A DNA stretch of 64,000 nt from Symbiodinium kawagutii (lineage: Eukaryota; Sar; Dinophyceae; Suessiales; Symbiodiniaceae). The DNA is taken from positions 50,850-114,849 of the forward strand of contig VSDK01013135.1 of NCBI GenBank assembly GCA_009767595.1, read 5' to 3'. The notes below the pieces were generated by a model that was given only the letters and a program-made list of their open reading frames with translations, was not told the DNA's origin and did not search any database. Below are positions 1 through 10,790 of the stretch, one piece after another. A program made the translations under genes and the position numbers. Within the stretch, counting starts at the first letter, position 1; every line of letters begins with the position of its first letter.

Positions 1-772
1 AACCATTAGGAAGTCAACCAGTGGTTGATGGACTCCATTCGTGAGGAATTGATGGCACATTAGTTCACTCACCCCATTAGGTCACCGTTGATTAATCAAC
101 TTGTGGAATTAGCATATCTAAAACATGTATATAATAGCTAAGTCACATTTGTTTAGATATGTAATAGCAAAGGAATGGCGACTTAGCAAATTAACATATC
201 TAAAACCATAGTTAACATTATAATAGCATAGTCAAAGTAATGGATGATTAATTCTGCCAGGGTGATAGCTGGCAGAGATTAACTCTGCCAGCCCTGGCTG
301 GGCCTGGATGGCTGAGTTCATGACTGAAAATTTTGTTATGCTGATTGGGGTTGAAGACTGGATATAATATGGTTGGCTAATTGTGCTTTGAGTGGCTATA
401 ATATGGTTGGCTAATAATGGTTTTACTGTTGTAATGGTTATGATGGGGAATCATGGTGAATATATAAAGCTTGATAATGCTCACAATGGTTGATTGCAAC
501 CGTGAATAATCGCTAAGTTGAACCACTCTGAAAAATATGCCCAAGTTTTTCAACCCACCATTCCAGAGTAATTGGGGAAATGTCAATCAAACCACCAAGA
601 ATTGTACTTGTTTAACCATTTTCTTGTTGGCTATTATTGACCATTATGAATGCTTATGGCACAGAATGTACCACCCAACTAGTTCACCACTACCATTGAA
701 TCATCGTTCCCTGGGAAAACTCATCAAAAAACGTTCAAATTTGCAGGTGAGCATCTACTATTCACACTAAAG
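1..772. other. AT-rich non-coding DNA
   Basis: No convincing coding frame. Positions 515-600 hold a degenerate IE-4-like remnant (TTGAACCACTCTG... CAAACCACCAAG). The end of the stretch would be the intron preceding the exon at 773. Confidence 0.4.
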
Positions 773-901
773 GCGACGCATGTCACTACCAGGGCGCAGC
801 GTGCATCAGTTTTAGGGTCATTGAACTTCGACATCGTGACTGTTCTCCATGGTAAAACAGCAGCGGCTTTTTCGAACATAGAATTTATGCCATTGTTGGG
901 G
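773..901 (+). CDS. Internal exon, unknown protein (gene A)
   Basis: Open 43-codon frame running from ATHVTTRAQRAS to EFMPLLG, bounded by an AG acceptor (CACTAAAG) and a consensus GTAAGT donor. Starts and ends in phase 0. Third codon positions are GC-rich, unlike the flanking AT-rich DNA. It probably belongs to the + strand gene that ends at 4800. No family recognised; the splice sites are inferred. Confidence 0.45.
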
Positions 902-1118
902 GTAAGTCTAAAATAGGATATACTAAGTATATATTAGTACTTCCACTATGTATGGACATGCCAGATTTCATCAGAATTCGTCCAACAAGAACGCTGACCA
1001 AGACCAGCGAACCGCACAAGCCATGGATCATCATGGATCATCGTAGATCTTTCGTCAATGATCATCATGGATACCTATTTGCCTGGGTTTGCGTTGCAGC
1101 CCCCCCTTTTGGGAAGGA

Positions 1119-1164
1119 TGCTGCTACTGCTGCTGCTGCTGCTGCTGCTACTACTACTACTTCT
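1119..1164. repeat. (GCT)n/(ACT)n trinucleotide run
   Basis: About ten GCT followed by ACT triplets. Read on + it would give poly-Ala then poly-Thr followed by STGTSQT, so it could be part of an Ala/Thr-rich exon. A good acceptor (TTTGCGTTGCAG) lies just upstream. Confidence 0.6.
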
Positions 1165-1290
1165 ACTGGTACTTCGCAAACACTGTTGAAGAAATGGCCA
1201 TGAAATGGGATTGGATTGGTTTCCGGATCTCCATGGGATGGCTTATAGTGCTGCTTTTGGTGCTTCTGATTCACTGCTCCGCACTTGTTT

Positions 1291-1345
1291 CTAACATTTG
1301 GCGAGGCCACCCCTGGTACCTTCAAATCGCTCCCTCTTCACAGGT
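1291..1345 (+). repeat. IE-9 fragment
   Basis: CTAACATTTGG...GGCCACCCCTGG...CGCTCCCTCTTCACAG matches the left part of the copy at 33270. Here its right end forms the CAG acceptor of the exon candidate at 1344. Confidence 0.5.
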
Positions 1346-1425
1346 TCTGAACGGTTCCTGGCTGCCGCAGCTCCTTCCCACCAGCCTGCCCACCAGCCAG
1401 TCATTTGATCTACACCTGCTTGCCT
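1344..1425 (+). CDS. Exon candidate (gene A)
   Basis: 27 open codons (VLNGSWLPQLL...DLHLLA) between the TCTTCACAG acceptor and a GTAAGC donor. Rich in Leu, Pro and Ser. No domain recognised. Supported only by splice sites and the open frame. Confidence 0.25.
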
Positions 1426-1665
1426 GTAAGCCTTTAGCTCAGCATCAGTCTTATGGGCTGAGGCCTCACGGGGTTCCCCAAAAAGCTCACAAGAGAGTAC
1501 TAGGCTCAGAAAGAGAACTCATCTGAGATGCTCCAAAAGCGTCCAACAATCCCCAAAAAACTAGGAGCAAACATGTTTATATAATCTTTACCATGGTTAA
1601 TAGTTCAGTTTCCCTAGTTATCAAGCCATATTTCCATGGTAAACATTGACCCCTATTCATTCCAC

Positions 1666-1796
1666 CAAGGACTTCCCGCGGCTAACTATGTGACCAGTGG
1701 TGCCCCATGGTGCCATTGGCCTCAGGGCCCCCCGGCCGTTTTTGCGGCGGCCGCGCCGTTGGTTCCAGGGAACACCAAGTCCTTGGTCGACCCGAA
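1666..1796. repeat. GC-rich inverted repeat
   Basis: Ends ACCAAGGACTT and AAGTCCTTGGT are perfect inverted repeats around a GC-rich core with GGCGGCCGCGCC. A relative of the right end (GGGAACACCAGGTCCTTGGT) occurs at about 45925-45950. Confidence 0.5.
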
Positions 1797-2199
1797 CCGT
1801 TGCAGTAGCCTTGTTGGGTGATACAAAAAATGATAAACATGGTTGGTTCACCTACTATTTCACCTACTAGGAATAAGTGGTTACTTGGATGATCATCCGC
1901 ATTCAGTAAGTAACCATGGTTAGTTCAGCCATGGTTACAAAGCAAGAGTTAGGAAGTACCAAATATTATCATGACTTTCCTAGGGTCACAATATTTAGGA
2001 AATGCCGCGTAGTATCATGTGACTACTACTGGCTATTTATTGATTACCATAAGTGCCAGCAATCTATCGATAGTAGTACCCACTGACCGTTGCTACAATC
2101 CCCATGGGTAGGTTCACCATTTACTACCTGGGATGATCATCCAAATCGAAAACAAGGTCGCTGGGGTTGATGTTGCCTTTTTGTGGATTTCTTTACCAG

Positions 2200-2277
2200 T
2201 AAGAGGCATAGCGGATATACTCACCACACCCATCTACACCACACTTATCGAACAGGGCAATGGAAAACAATATGACG
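2200..2277 (+). CDS. Internal exon, unknown protein (gene A)
   Basis: Acceptor TTTCTTTACCAG, donor GACG/GTAAAG. Open frame RGIADILTTPIYTT...GKQYD; starts with two nucleotides and ends with one. The phase fits the exon at 2744, giving ...GNGKQYD-A-RCFQGGL. Function unknown. Confidence 0.4.
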
Positions 2278-2462
2278 GTAAAGGAGACACTGGGAAACCT
2301 GCTTTGATTCATTGCTATGTTTGATTACCAAAGGGTAGCCATGAGAAAATGCTGATTGAGTCCGGATGCCGTCCAAACACGGAGCCATGGTGGGACCTAC
2401 TAACCATCCAGCATCATCCAGATGTTCGTAGCCATGACTCATCTTACCATTGACGGGTAATC

Positions 2463-2526
2463 CTGGTAGCTCCAACTGGCTCCCTCTTCAAAGAAGCCTA
2501 TAAGGATACCCCTGGCTCCAGATCGC
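2463..2526 (+). repeat. IE-9 copy
   Basis: GGTAGCTCCAACTGGCTCCC followed by a GGATACCCCTGGCTCCAGA segment, the conserved body of this family. Lies inside the inferred intron between 2277 and 2744. Confidence 0.5.
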
Positions 2527-2585
2527 TCCCTCCAGTCAATAGGGAAATTAGCAGTAGCCCAGTCAGTGGACTGCTGGCCATCTAC

Positions 2586-2633
2586 TCTCTGGTAAACTCA
2601 ACTGGAAGGTTAAAAATCACCATTTTCAATGCG
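2586..2633. repeat. IE-3 half element
   Basis: CTCTGGTAAACTCAACTGGAA is one arm of the IE-3 terminal repeat; the other arm is missing. Confidence 0.4.
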
Positions 2634-2699
2634 TGTGTTTCTGAAAAAAGGGAACCCAAAGGTTGTGGTTGGTTTGTTACTGTAGTTGATCAACATTGG

Positions 2700-2739
2700 A
2701 TAACTTGGGTGTGCCCCTATTTCAAGAACCCCCCACATG
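2700..2739. repeat. IE-1 half element
   Basis: GGTGTGCCCCTATTTCAAGAA...CCCACATG resembles the right arm of IE-1. The acceptor of the next exon follows within 5 bp. Confidence 0.4.
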
Positions 2740-2743
2740 TAAG

Positions 2744-2843
2744 CCCGCTGTTTCCAGGGTGGATTGTCCAATAGAGGGCTACAACGTTGGGATGCTCTTA
2801 ACTATGCTGAATTTGTTCACCACCATCGACGACTGCATGCAAA
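2744..2843 (+). CDS. Internal exon, unknown protein (gene A)
   Basis: Open frame RCFQGGLSNRGLQRW...HHHRRLHA between ATGTAAG and a GTGAGT donor. It has 32 complete codons plus two nucleotides at each end, and its entry phase matches the exon ending at 2277. A second frame (VDCPIEGYNVG) is also open if acceptor 2757 is used. Function unknown. Confidence 0.4.
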
Positions 2844-3046
2844 GTGAGTACTCCCGTTGTTGGAAAATAATGCCTTGATGGCACACCTACATCCCTTGCA
2901 AAAGCTTTAGTTTGTGTGTGTGGGGGTGTATGCTAAAGTCATCTTGTCCCAAAACCCCCCCAAAAAAACTAACTGAATGGCTATAATAAGCCACCCAAAT
3001 GTGATGGCTCAAAGACAAAACTCATGAAACACCTGGGATTCTCCAG

Positions 3047-3330
3047 CGTTTGAAACACCCGCTGTTCCGCAAAGTCCCTCATGTTCCGACCCTTGTTGCT
3101 ACTCATCTCCCTGCGAGGTGTTCGCATTCTCTACATGGCTTTAAGCGTTCACCATGCTGTGTCGCACTTCGCGGCACCTCCCCAGCTGGGCTTCCCGGCG
3201 TAGGTCAGAGTTCCTCCCTCTTGCAAACGTCTCGCGCCCCCCGCTGGTGCACAGCCACCGTCAGGAACAAATTGAATGTTCTGAGCGCGAGGCATCGAGT
3301 GTCTGGAGTTGAACCGGACAGCCATGGCGG
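3047..3330 (+). CDS. Long exon candidate (gene A)
   Basis: 94-codon open frame (RLKHPLFRKVPHV...EPDSHGG) from acceptor GGATTCTCCAG to donor GGCGG/GTGAGG, in a local GC-rich island. Ser, Arg and Pro rich; no domain recognised. Its phase does not fit directly after the exon at 2744, so another exon or a different splice choice would be needed. Other frames in the island are also partly open. Confidence 0.3.
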
Positions 3331-3831
3331 GTGAGGTGAATGATGGTTTATAATGGTTACAATATTGTCAGAATGATGGTAAATGGCTATGAACTGACTG
3401 ATGTCGTAGATGTCAATAGTTAAAAACACGCGGCTGCTGAAACCAAATGGAGAAGAAATGGAAAGTAATTGCAATGAGCAAAACAACCCTCATTCACCCT
3501 TTTTGATTAATGTTTATATCAATGGTGATTTGGGTTGGTTCATGTAAGGTTATGATGATGGTTGATCATGTGATCACCAACTTTACTAAGCATCATTGAT
3601 GACTATCAACACGATGATCTACCATCGTGTCCGCACCGGCTGAGCGCCGTAGCTTTAAAATCAGGCAGCACCTTGACCATTACCAAAACCGAATCGGCCA
3701 ACATTGACCGACCATCGTCCATTATGGTAGTAATGTACGATGTATAATGGTGGTTTCTACCATAATGTAATACCATACATGGTGGTACTGACCATGTATT
3801 ATGGTAGTAATGGTAACCAATACCATTACCA

Positions 3832-3944
3832 TACATGGTGGTTTCTCAAGCCATGGGGGTACCCCAAAAATGCTTGGTTTGCTACTATAAATGACTACTA
3901 ATGGATGTTTTGGGGGTACCCCTATTTTGAGAAACACCCACATT
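3832..3944. mobile_element. IE-1 copy
   Basis: CATGGTGGTTTCTCAAG...GGGTACCCC at the left and GGGGTACCCCTATTTTGAG...CACCCACAT at the right form imperfect TIRs around an AT-rich centre (CTATAAATGACTA). Non-coding, about 113 bp. Confidence 0.75.
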
Positions 3945-4279
3945 AGTATACAATGATACTGGTTGATACATTATCAATAATGTAGCCATGCCTTTTATAC
4001 CATTCTCATGCTATGCTTGTATTAATGTACAGTGTACTAACCATGATCAACCATGTACATTAGTACCAGCATCATTAATGGATGAATGAGTCATTTGTAC
4101 CACTAGTATTAACCAGTATTCTATCTTAATATTCTTCGCCATCCGCAAGGATGTGGTTAACCAACACTAGTATCAACTGTTGGCTAGGGTTCTTATCTTT
4201 CACCATCAACAACTAGTAAGTATCAACCACTATTGGTCATGAACCAGGATTCAAATGTTCCCCCCCTTGTCACCGCCTG

Positions 4280-4375
4280 GTTGCTGGTTTCAACTCAAAA
4301 AATGCGCAAGTCAACCAACGAAGCATCCCAAGTATCGGGAAACATCCCACATGTCAATCAAACCAGCAACTTCTA
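4280..4375. mobile_element. Degenerate IE-4 copy
   Basis: CTGGTTGCTGGTTTCAACTC at the left, GTCAACCAACGAAG inside, and GTCAATCAAACCAGCAAC at the right follow the IE-4 pattern with mutations. Confidence 0.5.
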
Positions 4376-4662
4376 CAGTAACCAATACGAAAAAATAATG
4401 AATAAAGCATCATTAATGAAAAATGAATTAGTTATAATTATATATAGGCAATCATTATTGATAAGAAAAAATAATAGGTGTACTAAAAAAATTGTCACCA
4501 CCATGCACAACGAATCCGCCGGCCCTTGGGCGCGGCGTGTTTTAGGTAGTCCGTCTCAGTTTGTTGATTTGTCCAAGTCTTAGTTTTATCTTCAAGCCTA
4601 AATGTTCCCCCGCGCGGATTTTGGATTTCTCTAACTTTTTCCCCCCCTCCCCCCCCCATCAG

Positions 4663-4800
4663 TCATGTCTCATCCTTCCTTTTCTTCCTCACATCAATGA
4701 TTCCGTGACATGGAATCGACAAGTCAAAGGCTCAACTCCCTTGCGAGCCCTTGCCCACGCACAAAAGATGAGCGCTGCCATTGGCATTTCCACCACCTAA
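4663..4800 (+). CDS. Terminal exon, unknown protein (gene A 3' end)
   Basis: 46 codons including TAA, starting in phase 0 (SCLILPFLPHIND) and ending ...AIGISTT. The acceptor is excellent: a CTAAC branch-like motif, then about 25 bases of T/C, then ATCAG. Third positions are GC-rich (ACTCCCTTGCGAGCC). I take this as the 3' end of the + strand gene whose exons start upstream of 773. Function unknown. Confidence 0.45.
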   Translation, partial: SCLILPFLPHINDSVTWNRQVKGSTPLRALAHAQKMSAAIGISTT

Positions 4801-4945
4801 ACGCAAGGAAAATGCTTCTTCTCCATCATATTCCACTGTGTTTTGCATGCATTTTCTCATGCGTTTTACATTCATTTCCATGATGTTTTGACCTGTTTTC
4901 GCGAATGCATTGCAGCTTTTGACTTCACCATTGCCTTGCCACGCT

Positions 4946-5285
4946 TTTACACCGGCACGGTTTTACACCAACAAGTTTTTGCACCAACAAGTTTCTACAC
5001 CAGCATCTTTTTACACCAACAACCTTTTATACCAACATCTTTTTACATCAACATCTTTTTACACCAACAAGTTGTTACACCAACATCTTTTTACACCAGC
5101 CAGTTTTTGCACCAGCAAGTTTTACACCAACATCTTTTTACACCAACAAGCTTTTACACCAACAAGTTTTGACACCAACATATTTGTACACCAGCAAGCT
5201 TTTACACCAACATGTTTTGACACCCACACGCTTTTACACTAAGTTTTTGCGCCAACATGCTTTGTCACCAACAGCCTTTTACCGC
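4946..5285 (+). repeat. 16-bp tandem array (TTTTTACACCAACAAG)
   Basis: About 20 diverged units of 15-16 bp with a constant TACACCAACA core and variable ends (AG, TC, TG). It lies just downstream of the gene ending at 4800. It is open in two frames only because the unit lacks stops. Not a protein and not CRISPR, as there are no spacers. Confidence 0.8.
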
Positions 5286-5452
5286 ACGGACATGCTTGAA
5301 CGGCAACTTTGATACAATACATCCTGCAACTAGGCCCAAGGCATTTCGGCGCCCGCCGTCCAGCCATGATGGGGCCGGCGGAATGGCCGGAGGCTATTAA
5401 ATAAGGCATCGTTGGTACCCCTACAATTTACCATCGTTCTCTACTATGGTTT

Positions 5453-5540
5453 TTCTCGAAAGATCGACCTGGGAGACCCCTAAAGTTGGTGGTTTTATCA
5501 CAAGGGTTTCCCGTTGGTCGATTTTCCCATCAACCCATGG
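5453..5540. mobile_element. IE-8 copy
   Basis: CGAAAGATCGACCTGGGAGAC at the left is the inverted match of GGGTTTCCCGTTGGTCGATT at the right. The same motif recurs at 12985-13062 and, as single arms, at 26983 and 49440. Confidence 0.55.
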
Positions 5541-5566
5541 AGTGGATCGTTCAACACATCATCCTG

Positions 5567-5685
5567 CGAGGTGGGCCCACAACCACTTAGAGCTGTCGGT
5601 TTACAACTAACTTCATTGGGGTCAACTACGAGTTGCAAGGGTTGAACCAACCCAACTTAAAACTTCTGGGGGCCCCCAGTCCCTT
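5567..5685. mobile_element. IE-7 copy
   Basis: GAGGTGGGCCC at the left and GGGGGCCCCCAGTCCCTTG at the right, with AACTAAC/GTTGG arms inside, match the better preserved copy at 40418-40533. Confidence 0.55.
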
Positions 5686-5889
5686 GTATGGGGTCATTTG
5701 TCGGTGACATTCTATGGTTTTCTTGTGGTGGTGAACCCCTGAAGGAACGCCCCGCTCCTGAATCTGCTCTTCTGGCAAGTCGAAGAGCCACGCCAAAACC
5801 TGTTTCGAAGGCGATGATGGCGAACTGGTTTGCCGACTATTATGGCGAACTGCTTTGCCAACTCTAATGGTGACCTTGATTGAAAAATA

Positions 5890-7735
5890 CCGGCTAGTAG
5901 TGGCTTAGTTGATTGGTTAATAGTGGCTAGTAGTGGCTTAGTTGATTGGTTAATAGTGGCTAGTAGTGGCTTAGTTGATTGGTTAATAGTGGCTAGTAGT
6001 GGCTTAGTTGATTGGTTAATAGTGGCTAGTAGTGGCTTAGTGGATTGGCTAATAGTGGCTAGTAGTGGCTTAGTTGATTGGTTCATAGTGGCTAGTAGTG
6101 GCTAAGTTGATTGATTGATAGTGGCTAGTAATGGCTTAGTTGATTGGTTAATAGTGGCTAGTAGTGGCTTAGTTGATTGGCTGATAGTGGCTAGTAGTGG
6201 CTTAGTTGATTGGTTAATAGTGGCTAGTAGTGGCTTAGTTGATTGATTGATAGTGGCTAGTAATGGCTTAGTTGATTGGTTAATAGTGGCTAGTAGTGGC
6301 TTTGTTGGTTGGCTAATAGTGGCTAGTAGTGGCTTAGTTGATTGGCTAATAGTGGCTAGTAGTGGCTTAGTTGATTGGTAAATAGTGGCTAGTAGTGGCT
6401 TAGTTGATTGGTTAATAGTGGCTAGTAGTGGCTTAGTTGATTGGCTAATAGTGGCTAGTAGTGGCTTAGTTGATTGGTTAATAGTGGCTAGTAGTGGCTT
6501 AGTTGATTGGTTAATAGTGGCTAGTAGTGGCTTAGTTGATTGGTTAATAGTGGCTAGTAGTGGCTTAGTTGATTGGTTAATAGTGGCTAGTAGTGGCTTA
6601 GTTGATTGGTTAATAGTGGCTAGTAGTGGCTTAGTTGATTGGTTAATAGTGGCTAGTAGTGGCTTAGTTGATTGGTTAATAGTGGCTAGTAGTGGCTTAG
6701 TTGATTGGTTAATAGTGGCTAGTAGTGGCTTAGTTGATTGGTTAATAGTGGCTAGTAGTGGCTTAGTTGATTGGTTAATAGTGGCTAGTAGTGGCTTAGT
6801 TGATTGGTTAATAGTGGCTAGTAGTGGCTTAGTTGATTGGTTAATAGTGGCTAGTAGTGGCTTAGTTGATTGGTTAATAGTGGCTAGTAGTGGCTTAGTT
6901 GATTGGTTAATAGTGGCTAGTAGTGGCTTAGTTGATTGGTTAATAGTGGCTAGTAGTGGCTTAGTTGATTGGTTAATAGTGGCTAGTAGTGGCTTAGTTG
7001 ATTGGTTAATAGTGGCTAGTAGTGGCTTAGTTGATTGGTTAATAGTGGCTAGTAGTGGCTTAGTTGATTGGTTAATAGTGGCTAGTAGTGGCTTAGTTGA
7101 TTGGTTAATAGTGGCTAGTAGTGGCTTAGTTGATTGGTTAATAGTGGCTAGTAGTGGCTTAGTTGATTGGTTAATAGTGGCTAGTAGTGGCTTAGTTGAT
7201 TGGTTAATAGTGGCTAGTAGTGGCTTAGTTGATTGGTTAATAGTGGCTAGTAGTGGCTTAGTTGATTGGTTAATAGTGGCTAGTAGTGGCTTAGTTGATT
7301 GGTTAATAGTGGCTAGTAGTGGCTTAGTTGATTGGTTAATAGTGGCTAGTAGTGGCTTAGTTGATTGGTTAATAGTGGCTAGTAGTGGCTTAGTTGATTG
7401 GTTAATAGTGGCTAGTAGTGGCTTAGTTGATTGGTTAATAGTGGCTAGTAGTGGCTTAGTTGATTGGTTAATAGTGGCTAGTAGTGGCTTAGTTGATTGG
7501 TTAATAGTGGCTAGTAGTGGCTTAGTTGATTGGTTAATAGTGGCTAGTAGTGGCTTAGTTGATTGGTTAATAGTGGCTAGTAGTGGCTTAGTTGATTGGT
7601 TAATAGTGGCTAGTAGTGGCTTAGTTGATTGGTTAATAGTGGCTAGTAGTGGCTTAGTTGATTGGTTAATAGTGGCTAGTAGTGGCTTAGTTGATTGGTT
7701 AATAGTGGCTAGTAGTGGCTTAGTTGATGGCTGAT
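5890..7735 (+). repeat. 33-bp satellite array, about 55 units
   Basis: Unit AGTGGCTTAGTTGATTGG plus TTAATAGTGGCTAGT. About 38 consecutive units from roughly 6465 to 7725 look identical. Units at 5890-6460 carry substitutions (TAATGGC, GATTGATTGATA, GGCTAATA). A four-unit variant block repeats at 132-bp spacing (6103 and 6235). The unit is a multiple of three and lacks stops, so both strands are open for more than 1.3 kb. I regard this as a property of the repeat, not a gene. Confidence 0.95.
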
Positions 7736-9037
7736 TATGGTTAATGGACAGATAGTTGATTGTTGATTGAGTTGATGGTTGGTGAATTCTCATGCAACGG
7801 CTGTGTTTTGATTATGGTAACCCATGACTGATATCAGGATAATTTGATGGTTATATTGACGGTTAAGTGATGGACTGGTGTTTAGTGAATGGTTCATCAT
7901 GGTTTTGTTTTGACTGTGGTTCATTGACGGTTCATTCAAGGTCAACATGATGTTCGCATTTGTTTTTTATCGATGGTGAATAAGTAAGCAACAAGTAAAA
8001 CTACCGGAAAGATAGTGGCCCAATAATTGGTTTTAACCATTGTTAAGTATTACTGACCATTGGTACAAGATGATGCCCCCAAAGGTTATAAGTGGGTCAA
8101 ATTTTGCCATTCAACGTTGGCTGATTTACTACGTGTATGATTTGCCCGGAGTTTATGTTCACCAGCAACTGGGGCACACCACCTTAGATGACTGAGAAAA
8201 ATAATCTGATTTGCAAATGTCATGAAAATATTGTGATGTAGTCAATACTACATAGTTTTTACTAGCTATTACTCCAGTAATTATCACCAGTTATTGCTAT
8301 ATAGTTGTTGCTAGTCACTATTGACAAAAAACTAATATTAGTAATAGTATCAGCTATTAACCATATAGAGGCCATAAAGTAAGATACCTGCTAATCACCA
8401 TTAGCAATATTGCTACCTAATTATTAGCTTGGCTGTCAACCAATAGCCAAACACTAGCAATATAGCTAGCCATAGGTTTTGCGCTCAATAACTATTGTTA
8501 CACATAGTAACGGTGACAATGGCTAGTAATCATGGTGAATGTTTAAGCCTCATGGCTATCATGCCGCTAACCACCAACAACTAATCGATGCTGAATCATT
8601 AAATATCCATATGAACCAGGTGATTGATGATTAATCATTACTACAGTAAAGTGTAATGAAAACCTATGGCACCACTTCGTCATCATTACTATAGTAAATA
8701 TATTCGTAATATGGGTATGTGCCAAAATTGTGGTACCCCTAGTCAACCCATGGTTTCCGAGTAAAATGATCGTTTTATGGTGGGGCCCATTGGTTACCCG
8801 TCATGGCTTATCACATAGTATCGTCAATTTCATGATGCCTCGTAGTCATTCGCATCTGTCGCGCATATTGAGGCCATCAATCATCGTCAGAGGTCATTTA
8901 TAGCGTTGATGGCCGTAACGGCAAAGAACGGCGAGCCAATACTGAATACTGATGGTTGATGATGGTTCATATCGGTGGATATCATTGCGTAGCCATGATG
9001 GACAGCATCAATGAACCATTAAGAAAAACATTGGGCC
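7736..9037. other. AT-rich non-coding DNA
   Basis: Short words such as TAGCTATTA and ATGGTTGATGATGG dominate. A short open segment VIYSVDGRNGKERR at about 8890-8950 follows a CGTCAG acceptor and might be an exon of the gene ending at 9401. Confidence 0.35.
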
Positions 9038-9127
9038 TCATGCTTCCAGTTACCATTCGGTAACCCCAGGTACAACGAGCTGGTAGAAACCAGCGGGTTG
9101 CCTATAATTTCACAGCCACCGGAAGCA
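9038..9127. mobile_element. IE-5 copy
   Basis: ATGCTTCCAGTTACCATTCGG at the left and GCCACCGGAAGCATGG at the right form TIRs. The better copy is at 30056-30147. Confidence 0.55.
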
Positions 9128-9161
9128 TGGGCTAAGTCATCAACCGGGAATTCACGTCCAG

Positions 9162-9401
9162 TCCAGTCCAGCCCACTCACGCGCTCCCGACCCCTGCAAA
9201 GAGTCCGATGGCATCGGGGTCATTCATAAGGTCCAGGATGGGACCCTGAAAGGCAATGCCTCAGTGTCACCAGGCAGCCTGCGTTCAGCCCAGCTTCAAC
9301 GGTTGAGCTCTAGCAGTGGACCACCCGGAGTCTACCGGGCATTCCCTGACCGGGGAACCCTTCATCAACCTGAACTCATTGAACAAATTCATTACGCATA
9401 A
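9162..9401 (+). CDS. Terminal exon, unknown protein (gene B 3' end)
   Basis: 79 codons plus TAA, from acceptor ACGTCCAG in phase 0: SSPAHSRAPDPCKESDG ... GVYRAFPDRG ... ELIEQIHYA. GC-rich third positions and a clear drop in coding quality after the stop. Ser- and Gly-rich in the middle. No domain recognised. The upstream exons are not resolved; an IE-5 element lies immediately 5'. Confidence 0.45.
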   Translation, partial: SSPAHSRAPDPCKESDGIGVIHKVQDGTLKGNASVSPGSLRSAQLQRLSSSSGPPGVYRAFPDRGTLHQPELIEQIHYA

Positions 9402-10487
9402 ATCTGGACTTTGCTGCTTTCCCAACTTCGAAAGGCAGGGCAGGTTGCATAAACACTTCACCACAGGATGTGTGCACACGATCACCTTCATGCTACCCTC
9501 GTATTCCAGGACACAACTGTTTTCCATCAACAACGCTGCGAGGAAAACACGCGCATACACATGTGTGTCAATTCAAAAAATAAAACATATACATTAACAC
9601 ACACACACAATGTTACATATACATATATACTTTTGTATGTATATCTCAATAGATATACATACATATACATACACAACCAATGTAACGCCGCCCGTATAGA
9701 TGCACGCCCTTTTTGACTCTCGGGTGTGTTTGATAAGTTCTGGCACAGCTTTCCACAAGTCCTTCCCTTTGCTTGAGCGAAATTGCCACCTGCACACCAA
9801 GTGCCACAATTGTTGTGTGTGTGTATGCATGTATGCATGCGGCCATGTATGCATATACTATATGTATATACGTGTGTATACGTGTGTATTGAAGTGTGCA
9901 AATGTGTGCAGGTAGATCTATCAGTAAGTATGTATCCATCAACAAAAACAAAGAACACATCATGAATGAAACCCCAACAGTAAAGTTCACATGAATGTTA
10001 ACATCACCGCCCCCATCCCGTACCAACCCAACACCGCAGTAAGCGTAGCCTGACGATGCCTGACGTGTGCAACATGAACCTTTACCATCACCCCACCCGC
10101 CCCATCCCAACACCATGCAACAAAACCAATCAAAGTTCCCAGCTATTTTTGGGCAGCTAAAGGCATAAACACTCGGGTAGTATCCCCAGCTGGCGATACC
10201 ACTGAATTCAGATCCTGGCGGATAAGTCGGTTGGTAAACCAGAAACGCTGCGGACTTGGGTGGCGATTTTCTTTCTGAGGCAAATCCTCGGACGGTTTTT
10301 TTTTAGAAGATATGTTTTGATCCTCTCCCTGCAGCATGACGGCCATGGTTAGTCTATAGAATATTAGCATCCCCACTGCGTTAAACTGGGAAAGTTCTGC
10401 CACTCAACAAAACACTAGTCAATAGATAAGCAGTTGAGTAGTAACGACGGTAATTCACCAGTACTATAACCATTATTCACCAGTACT
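9402..10487. other. Spacer with CA/TG and TATA microsatellites
   Basis: 9595-9900 contains (AC)n, (TATACA)n, (TGTATG)n and (GTGTATAC)n blocks. Cys/His/Tyr-rich frames on both strands come from these repeats. No gene seen. Confidence 0.6.
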
Positions 10488-10596
10488 ATATGGGTGTTTC
10501 TCGAAATAGGGGTACCCCCAAATCATCCACTATTAACCATTTATAGTAGTAAACCAACCATTTTTGGGTCCCCTTTGACTTGAGAAACCGCCATAT
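10488..10596. mobile_element. IE-1 copy
   Basis: TATGGGTGTTTCTCGAAATA then GGGGTACCCCC at the left and TGACTTGAGAAACCGCCATA at the right. It is in the orientation opposite to the copy at 10625. Confidence 0.75.
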
Positions 10597-10624
10597 ATAA
10601 CCATTCTAATCATTATTTACCAAC

Positions 10625-10735
10625 CATATGGTGGTTTCTCAAAATTGGGGTACCCCAAAAAATAGCTGGTTTATTATTATAAATGACTAATGATGGATGA
10701 TTTGGGGGTACCCCTATTTTGAGAAACACCCATAT
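10625..10735. mobile_element. IE-1 copy, near-intact
   Basis: CATATGGTGGTTTCTCAAAA at the left and TTTTGAGAAACACCCATAT at the right are near-perfect TIRs. GGGGTACCCC occurs in both arms and the centre is TTATAAATGACTAA. A reference-quality copy. Confidence 0.85.
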
Positions 10736-10790
10736 AATTAGTACTAATGTTACCAGCTATATTAGCTAGTATAGCAACTACTATATAGCT

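Larger units (their letters stand above)
902..2199. other. Intronic DNA with weak exon candidates
   Basis: Contains a GCT/ACT trinucleotide run, an IE-9 fragment, a possible exon at 1344-1425, a GC-rich inverted repeat at 1666-1796, and otherwise AT-rich sequence with many ATGGTTA/TAACCAT words. Confidence 0.35.
2844..4662. other. Intronic/AT-rich DNA
   Basis: Apart from the exon candidate at 3047 and the IE copies listed separately, this is AT-rich sequence built of short ATGGTTGAT/ATCAACCAT-like words, with no other coding signal. Confidence 0.35.
5290..5890. other. Spacer with two inverted-repeat elements
   Basis: No coding signal. Contains the IE-8 and IE-7 copies listed below, and a GC-rich patch at 5350-5395. 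Confidence 0.4.

Noticed and set aside
4843-5242. Two overlapping Phe/Tyr/Thr/Gln-rich ORFs
   Set aside because: They are frames of the 16-bp tandem repeat.
5890-7735. Possible CRISPR array
   Set aside because: Units are directly contiguous with no variable spacers, and there are no cas genes; the context is eukaryotic.
5712-7793. Long ORFs of NQSTKPLLATI (minus) and SGLVDWLIVAS (plus) repeats
   Set aside because: Both strands are open simply because the 33-bp unit has no stop and is divisible by three. No start context, no unique flanking domain, and the core is homogenised at the DNA level.
9468-10116. Cys/His/Tyr-rich overlapping ORFs on both strands
   Set aside because: They coincide with CA/TG and TATACA microsatellites; codon composition follows the repeats.
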